NCBI GenBank assembly: GCA_023422005.1 | Contig: JAEZSC010000136.1 | Location: 1-25,088 of the forward strand | Direction: 5' to 3' | From: Bacillota bacterium | Lineage (GTDB): Bacteria; Bacillota; Clostridia; Christensenellales; UMGS416 | Length of the DNA: 25,088 bases | Part shown: in pieces, positions 14,676 to 22,455 of the stretch | Layout of the letters: every line of letters starts with the position of its first letter | Numbering within the stretch: the first letter of the stretch is position 1 | The notes under the pieces: generated by a model | Databases searched by the model: none | What the model saw: the letters and a program-made list of their open reading frames with translations, nothing else | What the model was told of the DNA's origin: nothing | Position numbers and translations under genes: made by a program

Positions 14676-16013
14676 TTAACCATTGTGGCCGATGGAAGCG
14701 CCTGTGTGCGGGTGCTTCGCGGGGTGGGCTTCCACGCTGTAGGAAGTCTTGCGGGACACGAACTCGGGATACGCCTGCATGCCGTGCTCGCCGATGTCCA
14801 GACCTTCCATCTCCTCCTTGAGGCTCACGCGCAGGCCGATGGTCTTCTTGATGGCATACCACACCACCAGGGAAACCCCGAACACAAAGCCGCCGACGGA
14901 CACAACGCCCAGCGCCTGGGTGCCCAGCAGCGCAAAGCCGCCGCCATAGAACAGCCCGCCATCGGTGGCGAACAGGCCCACACACAGCGTGCCGAACACG
15001 CCGTTGGCTAGGTGGACCGCCGTGGCGCCCACCGGATCGTCGATCTTCATGCGGTCGAAGAACATGACGGCCAGCACCACGAGCACGCCGGCAATGGCGC
15101 CGATGATCATGGCGCCGCCCACCGACACAAAGGCGCACGATGCGGTGATGGCCACCAGACCCGCCAGGCAGCCGTTGACGGTCATGCCCAGATCCGGCTT
15201 GCCGTTGATGAGCCAGTTGGCCGCGGTGGAGGTCAGCACGGCCATGATGGCGGCGGTGTTGGTCGTCATGATGATCGTCGCGATGGCCTCGGGGTCGGCG
15301 GCCATCGTGGAGCCGGGGTTAAACCCGAACCAGCCCAGCCACAGTACGAAAAGACCAATGACGGCGATGGACATGTTGTGGCCGGGGATGGGGTTGACCT
15401 TTCCGTTGGGGCCATACTTGCCGAAGCGGGGGCCCAGCACCATGACGCCGGCCAAAGCTGCCCAGCCGCCCACCGAGTGCACAACCGTGGAACCGGCGAA
15501 ATCCAGGAACCCCAGGGAGGACAGCCACCCGCCGCCCCAGATCCAGTGGCCCACGACGGGGTATACAATCAGCGTCAGGATGAAGGAAAACACGATGAAG
15601 GAAAGATATTTGATGCGTTCGGCCACAGCGCCGGACACGATGGTGGCCGCGGTACCGCAGAACACCAGCTGGAAGAAGAATTTGATCCAGAACGGAATCG
15701 TCGCCCAGGAGATCGAGGAATACACGCCCTGGTACGCGTCGCCGGTGGCGGGGGAGTTGTCGGCGCCGCCGGCCATCCACAGGCCCTTGAGGCCCATGAA
15801 GCCGTTGCCATCGCCGAACATCAGGCCCCAGCCCAGCAGTAGGAAGCCCAGAGAGGAGACCGCGAACACGATGAAGTTCTTGGAGAGAATGTTGACCGCG
15901 TTTTTGGCCCGGTTGAAACCGGTCTCCACCATGGCGAAGCCCAGATTCATGAAGAACACGAGAACGCCGGCCACGACTACCCATAGACTGTCGAGAATGA
16001 CCTTGGTTTCCAT
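14676..16013 (-). CDS. amtB: Ammonium transporter AmtB
   Basis: 445 residues with about eleven membrane segments. The protein forms a trimer that conducts ammonium/ammonia. The conserved twin histidines of the pore are H179 (VVHSVGGWAAL) and H334 (ATAVHLANGVFG). The N-terminal FAMVETGFNRAKN and the family signatures around DFAGSTVVH and FNPGST are present. The cytoplasmic C-terminal tail includes a GLDIGEHGMQAYPEF segment of the kind that contacts GlnK. The ATG at 16013 is preceded by GGAGGTAGG (16021-16029). The upstream leader contains a terminator-like hairpin at 16096-16132, so expression may be attenuated. The gene is followed by glnK in the same operon. Confidence 0.97.
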   Translation of the reverse strand: METKVILDSLWVVVAGVLVFFMNLGFAMVETGFNRAKNAVNILSKNFIVFAVSSLGFLLLGWGLMFGDGNGFMGLKGLWMAGGADNSPATGDAYQGVYSSISWATIPFWIKFFFQLVFCGTAATIVSGAVAERIKYLSFIVFSFILTLIVYPVVGHWIWGGGWLSSLGFLDFAGSTVVHSVGGWAALAGVMVLGPRFGKYGPNGKVNPIPGHNMSIAVIGLFVLWLGWFGFNPGSTMAADPEAIATIIMTTNTAAIMAVLTSTAANWLINGKPDLGMTVNGCLAGLVAITASCAFVSVGGAMIIGAIAGVLVVLAVMFFDRMKIDDPVGATAVHLANGVFGTLCVGLFATDGGLFYGGGFALLGTQALGVVSVGGFVFGVSLVVWYAIKKTIGLRVSLKEEMEGLDIGEHGMQAYPEFVSRKTSYSVEAHPAKHPHTGASIGHNG

Positions 16014-16095
16014 AACAATACCTACCTCCGTACCCTTAAACTTTTATGAAAAGACGCCTTCCATTTGGAATCCTGCGTCAATATTTTTCCAAAGC

Positions 16096-16132
16096 AAAAA
16101 AAGGCGCTCAAACCCCTTGGGGTTCAAACGCC
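16096..16132 (-). terminator. Terminator-like hairpin in the amtB leader (possible attenuator)
   Basis: Arms 16103-16116 and 16119-16132 pair fully in minus-strand RNA if three G-U wobbles are allowed (16107/16128, 16109/16126 and 16110/16125). In plus-strand RNA these same positions would be mismatches, so the structure is selected on the leftward transcript. It is followed by seven U residues (16102-16096) and lies about 83 bases upstream of the amtB ATG with no gene ahead of it. That is the geometry of a transcription attenuator, although it could also block stray transcription from upstream. Confidence 0.75.
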
Positions 16133-16409
16133 ATTGTTTCTATGAATGATGGTTATTCTTATGCCGCATCCCGCGGCAATTCCACTGGAAACGATCGGTC
16201 CGACAAAGAAGGTGACAATCCTGCACGTTCTCTCAAGACGTTTAGAAGATACCATGGAATATGAGATTGTGCAAGATATAAAAATGGAAATTTCAAAATT
16301 TGTTGATTGTCGGATTAACCAGCAATATCCGCGGGGAATGAAAAAGGAATCCGCTTGTAACGCTAACATCCGCAGGCGCTTATCAAATGGCGATGAACGC
16401 CGTGCACTC

Positions 16410-16438
16410 TTGCGCAACGACAATATATGCGCTATTCT
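16410..16438 (+). promoter_or_regulatory. Candidate promoter for the tocopherol-cyclase-like operon
   Basis: TTGCGC (16410-16415) and TATTCT (16433-16438) have 17-base spacing and lie just ahead of the AGGAGG at 16453-16458. Each hexamer is a partial match. The predicted leader would be only about 20 bases. Confidence 0.4.
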
Positions 16439-16465
16439 CTATTTGATTCGACAGGAGGCGTGCCA

Positions 16466-17440
16466 TTGAACGTGCGGGCGTGGCTGCACCCCGAACTGCC
16501 CCAGGTGGGCATGCGCCGTCATGGCTGCTTTGAGGGCTGGTATTACAAGCTCGTGGACCGCGATGCCCGGCTGGCCCTGGCGCTGATTCCCGGCTTTGCC
16601 GCCGGGCGCGCCGGCCACGGCTTTGTGCAGGCCATGGCGCCGGCGCTGGGCCTGCAGGCGATCTATCACTTCCCGCTGCAGGCCGTGCGCCTGGACCGCC
16701 GCCAGCTGGATGTGGCCGTGGGCCCGTGCCGCTTCCGCCGGGACAGCCTCCTCGTGGACCTGCACGGGCAGCATGAGATCACCGGCGAACTGCGCTTTGA
16801 GGACATCGTGCCCTTCCCGGCCAAAGGCCTGCTGCGCGGGCCCATGGGGCCCTTTGGCATGGCGCCGGGCATGGAGTGCTATCATGGCATCGTCAACGTG
16901 CGGGAGCGCCTGCGCGGCACGCTGCGCATCGATGGGCAGCCGGTGGATTTCACCGGCGGCGCGGGATATGTGGAGAAGGACTGGGGCCGCTCTTTTCCCC
17001 AGGCGTGGGTTTGGCTGCAGGGCAACCACTTCGCCCGGGAAGACGCATGCTTTCTGTTCTCCGCGGCCATCATACCGTGGCTCACCGGCAGCTTTCTGGG
17101 CTTCTTCGCGCTGCTGTTCCAGGGCGGGCGGCTGCACCTGCTGGCCACCTACAACGGCGGGCGGCTGGAAGACCTCCGCTGCGACCAGGGCAGCGTGCAC
17201 GCAAAGGTGCGCGGCCGGGCAGGCACATTGGAGGTGCAAGCCCGCTGCGATGCCCGGGGCCTGCTCACGGCGCCCCAAAAGGGCTTGATGAACCGGCCCA
17301 TTCAGGAGAGCATCGACGCCGACGTGGCCGTACGCCTGACAGCTCCCGACGGCCGCACGCTCTTTGAAGGGCGCAGTGCCCACGGCGGCATGGAGTGCTG
17401 TGAGACCGAGTTGCTGCTGAACCGTTTAAACCTCCACTGA
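16466..17440 (+). CDS. Tocopherol-cyclase-like family protein
   Basis: 324 residues from the TTG at 16466, chosen because AGGAGG (16453-16458) is seven bases upstream; an ATG at 16427 in the same frame lies before that site. Family features are the N-terminal GCFEGWYYKLVD motif and the central GGAGYVEKDWGRSFPQAWVW segment, the most conserved part of plant and bacterial tocopherol-cyclase-like proteins. In plants the family closes the chromanol ring of vitamin E. Non-photosynthetic Bacillota do not make tocopherol, so the substrate here is unknown; a lipid or lipocalin-type ligand-binding role is a reasonable inference. No signal peptide is seen. It is the first gene of a three-gene rightward unit. 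Confidence 0.85.
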   Translation: MNVRAWLHPELPQVGMRRHGCFEGWYYKLVDRDARLALALIPGFAAGRAGHGFVQAMAPALGLQAIYHFPLQAVRLDRRQLDVAVGPCRFRRDSLLVDLHGQHEITGELRFEDIVPFPAKGLLRGPMGPFGMAPGMECYHGIVNVRERLRGTLRIDGQPVDFTGGAGYVEKDWGRSFPQAWVWLQGNHFAREDACFLFSAAIIPWLTGSFLGFFALLFQGGRLHLLATYNGGRLEDLRCDQGSVHAKVRGRAGTLEVQARCDARGLLTAPQKGLMNRPIQESIDADVAVRLTAPDGRTLFEGRSAHGGMECCETELLLNRLNLH

Positions 17441-17469
17441 GACCTCTCCCTGGCAGGAAGGGGACCGCC

Positions 17470-18081
17470 ATGCTGAATAAGCTTATACAACGCGTGCGCA
17501 TCTTGATCCGGCACATCCCCGGCTTTCGCAGCGGCAGCGCCGCGTCGCGGGCCGTGGCCATCACCTATTACGCCGCCGCCACTGCCATCGGCGCAGTGTC
17601 CTGGCCCTGGGGCGGGGCGCTGCTGGCGCTGCCCTTCCTGGTCTTCGCGCTGGTGGACCTGGGCCATGCCCGGAACCGGCGGGGCAAGCTTCTCACCGTC
17701 GCCGTGGCCGGTGCGGTGTTGGTGGCCATGGCGGCGCTGGGGCTGAGTGCCCAAGGCTATCGCCCGAAAACTGCCGAAGCGCGCCCGGCGCTGGCCGCGG
17801 CCGTAAGCGCAGCCGTAAGCGTGGACGCGGCCCCAACACCCGTGACACCGGCCCCCTCTGTGGCAGAGCCCGCGGCCACCGCCCCGGCGGCCACCGCAGA
17901 CGCCGCCCCAACTGCTCAGCCCGTCACCCTCGCTTATGTGGCCAGCAAGGCCGGCAAGGTGTTCCATTTGCCCTCATGCGCCAGCGCCAGAAACATCAAG
18001 CCCGAGAACCGCGTGGAGTTCGCCGGCAGGGAAGAGGCCATCGCCAAGGGCCTCAGCCCGTGCAAGCGGTGCAAACCATGA
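17470..18081 (+). CDS. Membrane protein with C-terminal Ada-like zinc-binding knuckle
   Basis: 203 residues; GGAAGGGG precedes the ATG. Three hydrophobic segments lie in the first ~95 residues, followed by an Ala/Pro/Thr-rich linker (about 100-153) and a compact 48-residue tail. The tail carries H166, C170, C198 and C201 in the pattern FHLPSC...PENRVEF...SPCKRCKP. That is the zinc-binding module resembling the N-terminal part of Ada, often found at the C-terminus of secreted nucleases and anchored proteins of Bacillota. Here no nuclease domain precedes it, so it probably serves as a surface-displayed or cytoplasmic binding tail. It starts 29 bases after the previous gene and overlaps the next by four bases (ATGA). 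Confidence 0.8.
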   Translation: MLNKLIQRVRILIRHIPGFRSGSAASRAVAITYYAAATAIGAVSWPWGGALLALPFLVFALVDLGHARNRRGKLLTVAVAGAVLVAMAALGLSAQGYRPKTAEARPALAAAVSAAVSVDAAPTPVTPAPSVAEPAATAPAATADAAPTAQPVTLAYVASKAGKVFHLPSCASARNIKPENRVEFAGREEAIAKGLSPCKRCKP

Positions 18082-18539
18082 ATCTGACCATACTTGAGGA
18101 GAGCCCAGCCACGCCCGACGCCGCGGCGCTGCTTGAAGAGCTCAGCGACGCGCTGCAGGCCATCACCGCCAGCAGCGGGCGGGCGTCCTTCGACCCGGAG
18201 GACGTGCAGGGTCCCCGGGCGCTGTTTGCCGTGGCCCGCGACGGGCAGGGCCGCGCCCTGGGGTGCGGCGCGCTGCGCCCGCTGGCCCAGGACATCGCCG
18301 AGATCAAGCGCGTGTACGCCCGCGCCGGCGGGGCCGGAGTGGGTTCGGCGATATTGGAACATCTGGAACGGCGGGCGCGGGAGATGGGATATCGGGCGAT
18401 ATGGCTGGAGACCAGAGCCGTCAACCACAACGCGGTGCGGTTCTATGAGAAGCATGGATACCACAGGATTGAGAACTACGGGAAATATGCCGGACGGGCG
18501 GAGGCGGTGTGCTTTGAGAAGAGGCTTTTTTCAGAGTAG
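18078..18539 (+). CDS. GNAT-family N-acetyltransferase
   Basis: 153 residues starting at the ATG that overlaps the preceding stop (ATGA). Residues 60-150 form the GNAT fold. GCGALRPL and EIKRVYAR lead into the acetyl-CoA-binding loop AGGAGVGSAIL, followed by the helix of motif A, then ETRAVNHNAVRFYEKHGYHRI (motif B, in which the N-x2-A-x2-FYEK-x-GY signature is clear). The substrate cannot be told from sequence. Translational coupling to the zinc-knuckle membrane protein suggests a shared condition of expression rather than a known pathway. The gene ends 31 bases before the convergent asparaginase gene, with no strong terminator hairpin between them. Confidence 0.92.
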   Translation: MNLTILEESPATPDAAALLEELSDALQAITASSGRASFDPEDVQGPRALFAVARDGQGRALGCGALRPLAQDIAEIKRVYARAGGAGVGSAILEHLERRAREMGYRAIWLETRAVNHNAVRFYEKHGYHRIENYGKYAGRAEAVCFEKRLFSE

Positions 18540-18570
18540 CACCATCCGGATAAAACTCGACATACACAAA

Positions 18571-19575
18571 TCAATACTCATCAAACATCCTCTGCAGCTC
18601 CATCGGGTCATTGGTCCTCGTCAGCCCCAGCATCAGCAGCACCCGTGCCTTCTGGGGGCTCAGGTTGTCCCCAGCCACAAAGCCCAACGCATCGTCGTCG
18701 GCCTCACCGCCCCGGGCGATGCGCCCGCTGCCCACGCGGGAGCTGCGCACCACGGCCACGCCGGCTTCGCGAGCGCGGCACAGCGCACGGCACGCGGCCT
18801 GAGAGAGGCTGCCGTTGCCGGGCCCGGCATACACAATGCCACGGGCGCCCGCGGCCACGGCGGCGTCTATGAGGGCGGCGGTGCTGCCGCCTGCATAGCC
18901 GTACACGATGTCTACCGGCGGCAGGGCGGTGAGCCCCGCCGTATCGAAGACGCTGCGCACGGTGTGGCGGCGGGTGCTCTGGTTGTAGATGTAGGGCTGG
19001 CCGTCCTGTATGTAGCCCATGTAGCCCAGCTCCGGCGAGCGGAAGGCGTCGGCCAGAGCGGTGTTGGTCTTGGCCACATCCCGGGCGCCGTTGATGGCGT
19101 CGTTTAAGCACACCATGACGCCGCGGCCCGCTGACTGAGGGCTCACGGCCAGCAACACGGCGGAATACAGGTTGATGGGGCCGTCGGCGCTGATGGCCGT
19201 GGCCGGGCGCATGGCCCCCACCAGCACCACCGGCCGAGAGCTGTGCACGGTCAGGTGCAGGAAATAGGCGGTCTCCTCGATCGTGTCGGTGCCGTGGGTG
19301 ATTACGCAGCCGTCGGCCTCACCGCCGGACAGCGCCTCGTTGACCCGCGCCGAAAGTGCCAGCCAGATGTCCGGCGTCATGTCCTGGGAGCCTATTTGGC
19401 ACACCTGTTCGCCGCGCACCCGGGCGATGGCGGCCAGTGCCGGCACCTGGGCGATCAGGTCGTCCACCGGCAGCACGGCGGCGGTATAGCCGGTCAGATC
19501 GGTGTTCACATCCGCTGTTCCGGCGATCGTACCCCCGGTCGCAAATACCGTAATCCGCGGAAGAAACTCGCTCAT
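18571..19575 (-). CDS. L-asparaginase (type II-like sequence, no signal peptide)
   Basis: 334 residues. All catalytic residues of the family are visible: T16 (ATGGTIAG), Y30 in the flexible lid, S63-Q64 (GSQDM), T96-D97 (THGTDTIEETAYF) and K169 (VAKTN). The enzyme hydrolyses asparagine to aspartate and ammonia, and close relatives can accept glutamine. The sequence resembles the periplasmic type II enzyme of E. coli, but this protein starts directly at the first beta-strand (MSEFLPRI), with no signal peptide, so it should be cytoplasmic. Its ATG overlaps the stop of the upstream cyclic-di-GMP enzyme by four bases (ATGA), implying translational coupling. Confidence 0.95.
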   Translation of the reverse strand: MSEFLPRITVFATGGTIAGTADVNTDLTGYTAAVLPVDDLIAQVPALAAIARVRGEQVCQIGSQDMTPDIWLALSARVNEALSGGEADGCVITHGTDTIEETAYFLHLTVHSSRPVVLVGAMRPATAISADGPINLYSAVLLAVSPQSAGRGVMVCLNDAINGARDVAKTNTALADAFRSPELGYMGYIQDGQPYIYNQSTRRHTVRSVFDTAGLTALPPVDIVYGYAGGSTAALIDAAVAAGARGIVYAGPGNGSLSQAACRALCRAREAGVAVVRSSRVGSGRIARGGEADDDALGFVAGDNLSPQKARVLLMLGLTRTNDPMELQRMFDEY

Positions 19576-22247
19576 GTGTTGCGCTCCGCTTTCTGGATTT
19601 CCAAAAACAGCCGTACGATTTCGGGGTCAAACTGCGTGCCGGCCTGCGCCTGCAGCTCCCGCAGCGCCTGCTCCTGAGACAATGCCGGCCGGTAGGGCTG
19701 GTCGTGGGTCATGACGTCGTAGGCGTCGGCCACATGCAGGATGCGCGCCAGCAGCGGTATGCTCTCGCCCCGCAAGCCCTGGGGGTAGCCGCCGCCGTCC
19801 CAGTCCTCATGGTGGGCCAGTATCAGGTCCGCCACGTGGGATATTTCCGGTGAGGAGCGCACCACGCGATAACCGGTCTCGCTGTGGCGGCGCACCTCTT
19901 CGCGCTCGGCTTCGGTCAAAGGGCCGGGCTTTAGCAGCACGCGGTCGTCCACGGCGATCTTTCCGATGTCGTGCAGGATGCTGAACAGCTCCAGATCGTT
20001 GAGCTGCTCCTCGGTGAGCCCCAGACCCAAGCCAATGGCGCGGGCGTGGGCGGCCAGGCGGGCGGTGTGCTCCTGGGCTTCATGGCTCTTCTCATACAGC
20101 GTGGAAAGGGTGGCGGCCAAAATGGAGTTGTGCACGCTTTTGCTCTCCAGCAGCTTGCGCTTGTACATCAGCTGCTCGGCGGTCTTGAGCGTTACGGCAA
20201 TGTCCTGGCCGGCATCGGTCTTGGTGGCCACGCCCATGGAGATGGAGGGCGGCGTGATGACGTCGTCGCGCTCGGCGTATTCGCGGCATCTGCGCTGGAT
20301 GCGCCGGCAGATGTTCTGGGCGGCGGCGCTGCTGGTCTTGGGCAGCAGCACGCAGAATTCATCGCCGCCGATGCGGGCCAGGATGTCGTCGCTGCGTATG
20401 CTCTCGGCCAGGATGCGGGCGATGGTGACGAGCACGCGGTCGCCCTCGGCATGGCCAAACACATCGTTGGCCAGCTTCAGGCCGTTGACGTCGCCCATGA
20501 TGACCGATATGGGCAGCTGGCGTTCGGTGTTGAGCCGGCGCAGCTCCTCATCAAAAAAAGTACGGTTGTACAATCCTGTCAGCGCGTCGTGATAGCTTAG
20601 ATAGGTGATCTCCCGCTGGCGGCGCTTGTCTTCGGTGACGTCGCGGAACACCAGCACCACGCCGGTGACGGCGCCGGCAGCGTCCAGCATGGGCGAGGCC
20701 GAGCCGGACACCGCGTAATGCTGGCCATCGCGGGAGCGCAGCATGGCGTTTTCCGGCAGCTGCGCCCGGGCGGCCGCGGCCAGCGCCCGCCGCACCGGGT
20801 CTTCCAGCGCCGCGCCGGTGTTCTCATCGGATAGCGGACACACCCGCACGCTGGGATGGCCCTGGGCCTCGGCGGCGGACCAGCCGGTCAGCGTTTCGGC
20901 CACGCCGTTGAGTATCGTCACGATGCCCAGGCTGTCGGTGGCAATGACGCCGTCGCCAATGCACTGCAGCGTGATGCGCAGGCGCTCCTTTTCGGCGCTG
21001 AGCACATCCTCGGTGCGCTTGCGGTTCTCCTCTTCGAAGGCCTTCTCAATGGCCAGCTCCATGATCGCGGCGATCTCCTGCAGAAGCTCCTTCTCGTAAG
21101 GTGTCCACATATGGGGTGAGGGGTTGGTCATCGTAAGCGCCCCCGCCACCCTCTGGGGGTATCTCATGGGCATGTGAAGAAACGCGCCGGACTGCAGCCC
21201 CTGCAGACGGGCGCCCATGGCCTGCAGCCGTTGGTCGGTGGCAGCGTCGTCGGTCACAAACGGTGTGCGGGCCCGCAGCGCGTCGGTATAGGCCGGCGCG
21301 GCGTTCATGTTCACCGCCTGACCGGTGATGTCCGGCATGCCCTCCGGCACCCGCGTGTACAGGAACTGAAGCGTGTTGTCTTCGTCCAGCATGACAAAGC
21401 CGATGCGGTATTCCACGTAATAGATGTAGATCGTGTCCACGATCTCGCGGATGACCTGTTCGATGCCCATGCGGGAGTTGACCTGCTGCACCAAGTGGTT
21501 GATGATGGACAGCTTGAAGTTTTCCTGGGTTAGATTGTGGTCGGCCTCCACGATGGCCGTGATGTCGCTGACGGCGGCGTAAAAGCGCTCCTGGCCATCC
21601 AGATTGTTGATGGCCAGAATGTCCGCGCCCAGCCAGCGGACGCCCATCTCCGTGTCGACATCGTATTCAATGCGCACGCCGATGCGGGTTTCCCGGGCTT
21701 CGGCGAAGGCATTCTCGTACATGAGCCACCGGCGCTCGTCCATGGCCTCGCGCACGGTCCTGCCCACGAAAAAATCATTGTCCCGCCCAAGGAAGAACCC
21801 GTCGGCCGGGAACGCGCCCACGCACCGGTAAGCGCCGTCGTATTCAAAGATGGTTTTGTCCGCGGCAGTCAACATGGCGTTGAGCTTAAAAAGGGAGAAC
21901 ATGTCCTGCGTCACGTCGGTCACCTGCAGGATGCAACGCCGCGGCCCGCAGGGGTAGGTGTCGAACTGCAGCGCGCTGCCCACCGCCGGCACGAACAGCC
22001 GGGCGCTGGTGCTGCGGCCGCCAATGGCCGCGCCGTCTAGTAAGCCCGGCCAGCCGCAGCCGCTCGGGAACAGCCGCTGGGCGATGGAGAGCGCACTCCG
22101 TTGCGCCTCGCCGGGCGTGAGCCGCAGCAGACGCTCAAAAGCCGGATTGGCCTGCTCCACAGCAAAGTCGCAGGCCTTGCCCTCGTCATCCATGAGGGCC
22201 GTGCAAACAGCAAATCCCGACGGCGCGTTCTCAAACGGCTGCAGCAT
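19572..22247 (-). CDS. PAS/GAF-sensing bifunctional GGDEF and HD-GYP cyclic-di-GMP enzyme
   Basis: 891 residues, no membrane segment. Order: PAS-like region (about 1-120), PAS (about 130-240), GAF (about 250-410), PAS (about 425-545), GGDEF (about 550-710) and HD-GYP (about 720-891). The diguanylate cyclase motif GGDEF (627-631) is intact and preceded by RSDD (618-621) at the spacing of the product-inhibition I-site. The phosphodiesterase motifs are also intact: H759-D760 (HDIGK), H812-H813 and the following DGGGYP. Both synthesis and hydrolysis of cyclic di-GMP are therefore possible, presumably switched by the sensor domains. A short ribosome site (AGGAA) precedes the ATG. The gene is followed by, and coupled to, asparaginase. 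Confidence 0.93.
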   Translation of the reverse strand: MLQPFENAPSGFAVCTALMDDEGKACDFAVEQANPAFERLLRLTPGEAQRSALSIAQRLFPSGCGWPGLLDGAAIGGRSTSARLFVPAVGSALQFDTYPCGPRRCILQVTDVTQDMFSLFKLNAMLTAADKTIFEYDGAYRCVGAFPADGFFLGRDNDFFVGRTVREAMDERRWLMYENAFAEARETRIGVRIEYDVDTEMGVRWLGADILAINNLDGQERFYAAVSDITAIVEADHNLTQENFKLSIINHLVQQVNSRMGIEQVIREIVDTIYIYYVEYRIGFVMLDEDNTLQFLYTRVPEGMPDITGQAVNMNAAPAYTDALRARTPFVTDDAATDQRLQAMGARLQGLQSGAFLHMPMRYPQRVAGALTMTNPSPHMWTPYEKELLQEIAAIMELAIEKAFEEENRKRTEDVLSAEKERLRITLQCIGDGVIATDSLGIVTILNGVAETLTGWSAAEAQGHPSVRVCPLSDENTGAALEDPVRRALAAAARAQLPENAMLRSRDGQHYAVSGSASPMLDAAGAVTGVVLVFRDVTEDKRRQREITYLSYHDALTGLYNRTFFDEELRRLNTERQLPISVIMGDVNGLKLANDVFGHAEGDRVLVTIARILAESIRSDDILARIGGDEFCVLLPKTSSAAAQNICRRIQRRCREYAERDDVITPPSISMGVATKTDAGQDIAVTLKTAEQLMYKRKLLESKSVHNSILAATLSTLYEKSHEAQEHTARLAAHARAIGLGLGLTEEQLNDLELFSILHDIGKIAVDDRVLLKPGPLTEAEREEVRRHSETGYRVVRSSPEISHVADLILAHHEDWDGGGYPQGLRGESIPLLARILHVADAYDVMTHDQPYRPALSQEQALRELQAQAGTQFDPEIVRLFLEIQKAERNT

Positions 22248-22282
22248 GCCCAGTTCCTACCAATCACTGAGATAACCTGGGT

Positions 22283-22291
22283 AGTATACCA
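22283..22291 (-). promoter_or_regulatory. Candidate extended -10 promoter for the GGDEF/HD-GYP gene
   Basis: The minus strand reads TGGTATACT: an extended -10 element (TG-N-TATACT) about 36 bases before the start codon. No good -35 is present at the usual distance, which is acceptable for an extended -10 promoter. Confidence 0.4.
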
Positions 22292-22335
22292 TATTCTGAA
22301 CCGATCAATGGGAAAATGTGTACAGGGATTTCATT

Positions 22336-22391
22336 GTTCCGCCGCGTAAATTGCACTTCTGGCGTGCAGTTTGCCGGTGGAGCGGCGGAAC
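22336..22391. repeat. Nested inverted repeat between zur and the GGDEF/HD-GYP gene
   Basis: Outer arms GTTCCGCCGC (22336-22345) and GCGGCGGAAC (22382-22391) pair perfectly over 10 bp. Inside, TGCAC (22352-22356) and GTGCA (22364-22368) form a smaller stem. There is no T-tract on either side, so it is not an ordinary terminator. It could be a structured RNA in the zur 3' region or a DNA-level palindrome. Confidence 0.55.
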
Positions 22392-22455
22392 CCCGGCCAC
22401 CGAGGCCGTTTTCCGCAAGATGCCAATCAAAAGCTTGCACCATTTAACAGGCATC

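Larger units (their letters stand above)
16014..16465. other. 452-base divergent intergenic region between amtB and the tocopherol-cyclase-like gene
   Basis: This is more AT-rich than its surroundings. It holds the amtB ribosome site, a small hairpin (16053-16079), the strong minus-strand terminator-like hairpin (16096-16132), another short hairpin (TGCCGC 16162-16167 with GCGGCA 16173-16178) and, near its right end, a candidate rightward promoter. Two frames of about 100 codons cross it in opposite directions, but neither has a ribosome site or a recognisable product. Confidence 0.6.

Noticed and set aside
14310..16013. A nitrogen-fixation or urease cluster around amtB-glnK
   Set aside because: Only amtB and glnK are present; neighbouring genes are unrelated.
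16053..16178. ANTAR-target dual hairpin upstream of amtB
   Set aside because: The hairpins found have 4- or 5-base loops and the wrong spacing; the typical paired hexaloops are not seen, so only a generic attenuator is claimed.
16146..16469. A 107-codon rightward frame, and an opposing 99-codon frame, in the amtB-tocopherol gap
   Set aside because: Neither has a ribosome site, and the codon composition is unlike neighbouring genes; the rightward one runs through the promoter and ribosome site of the next gene.
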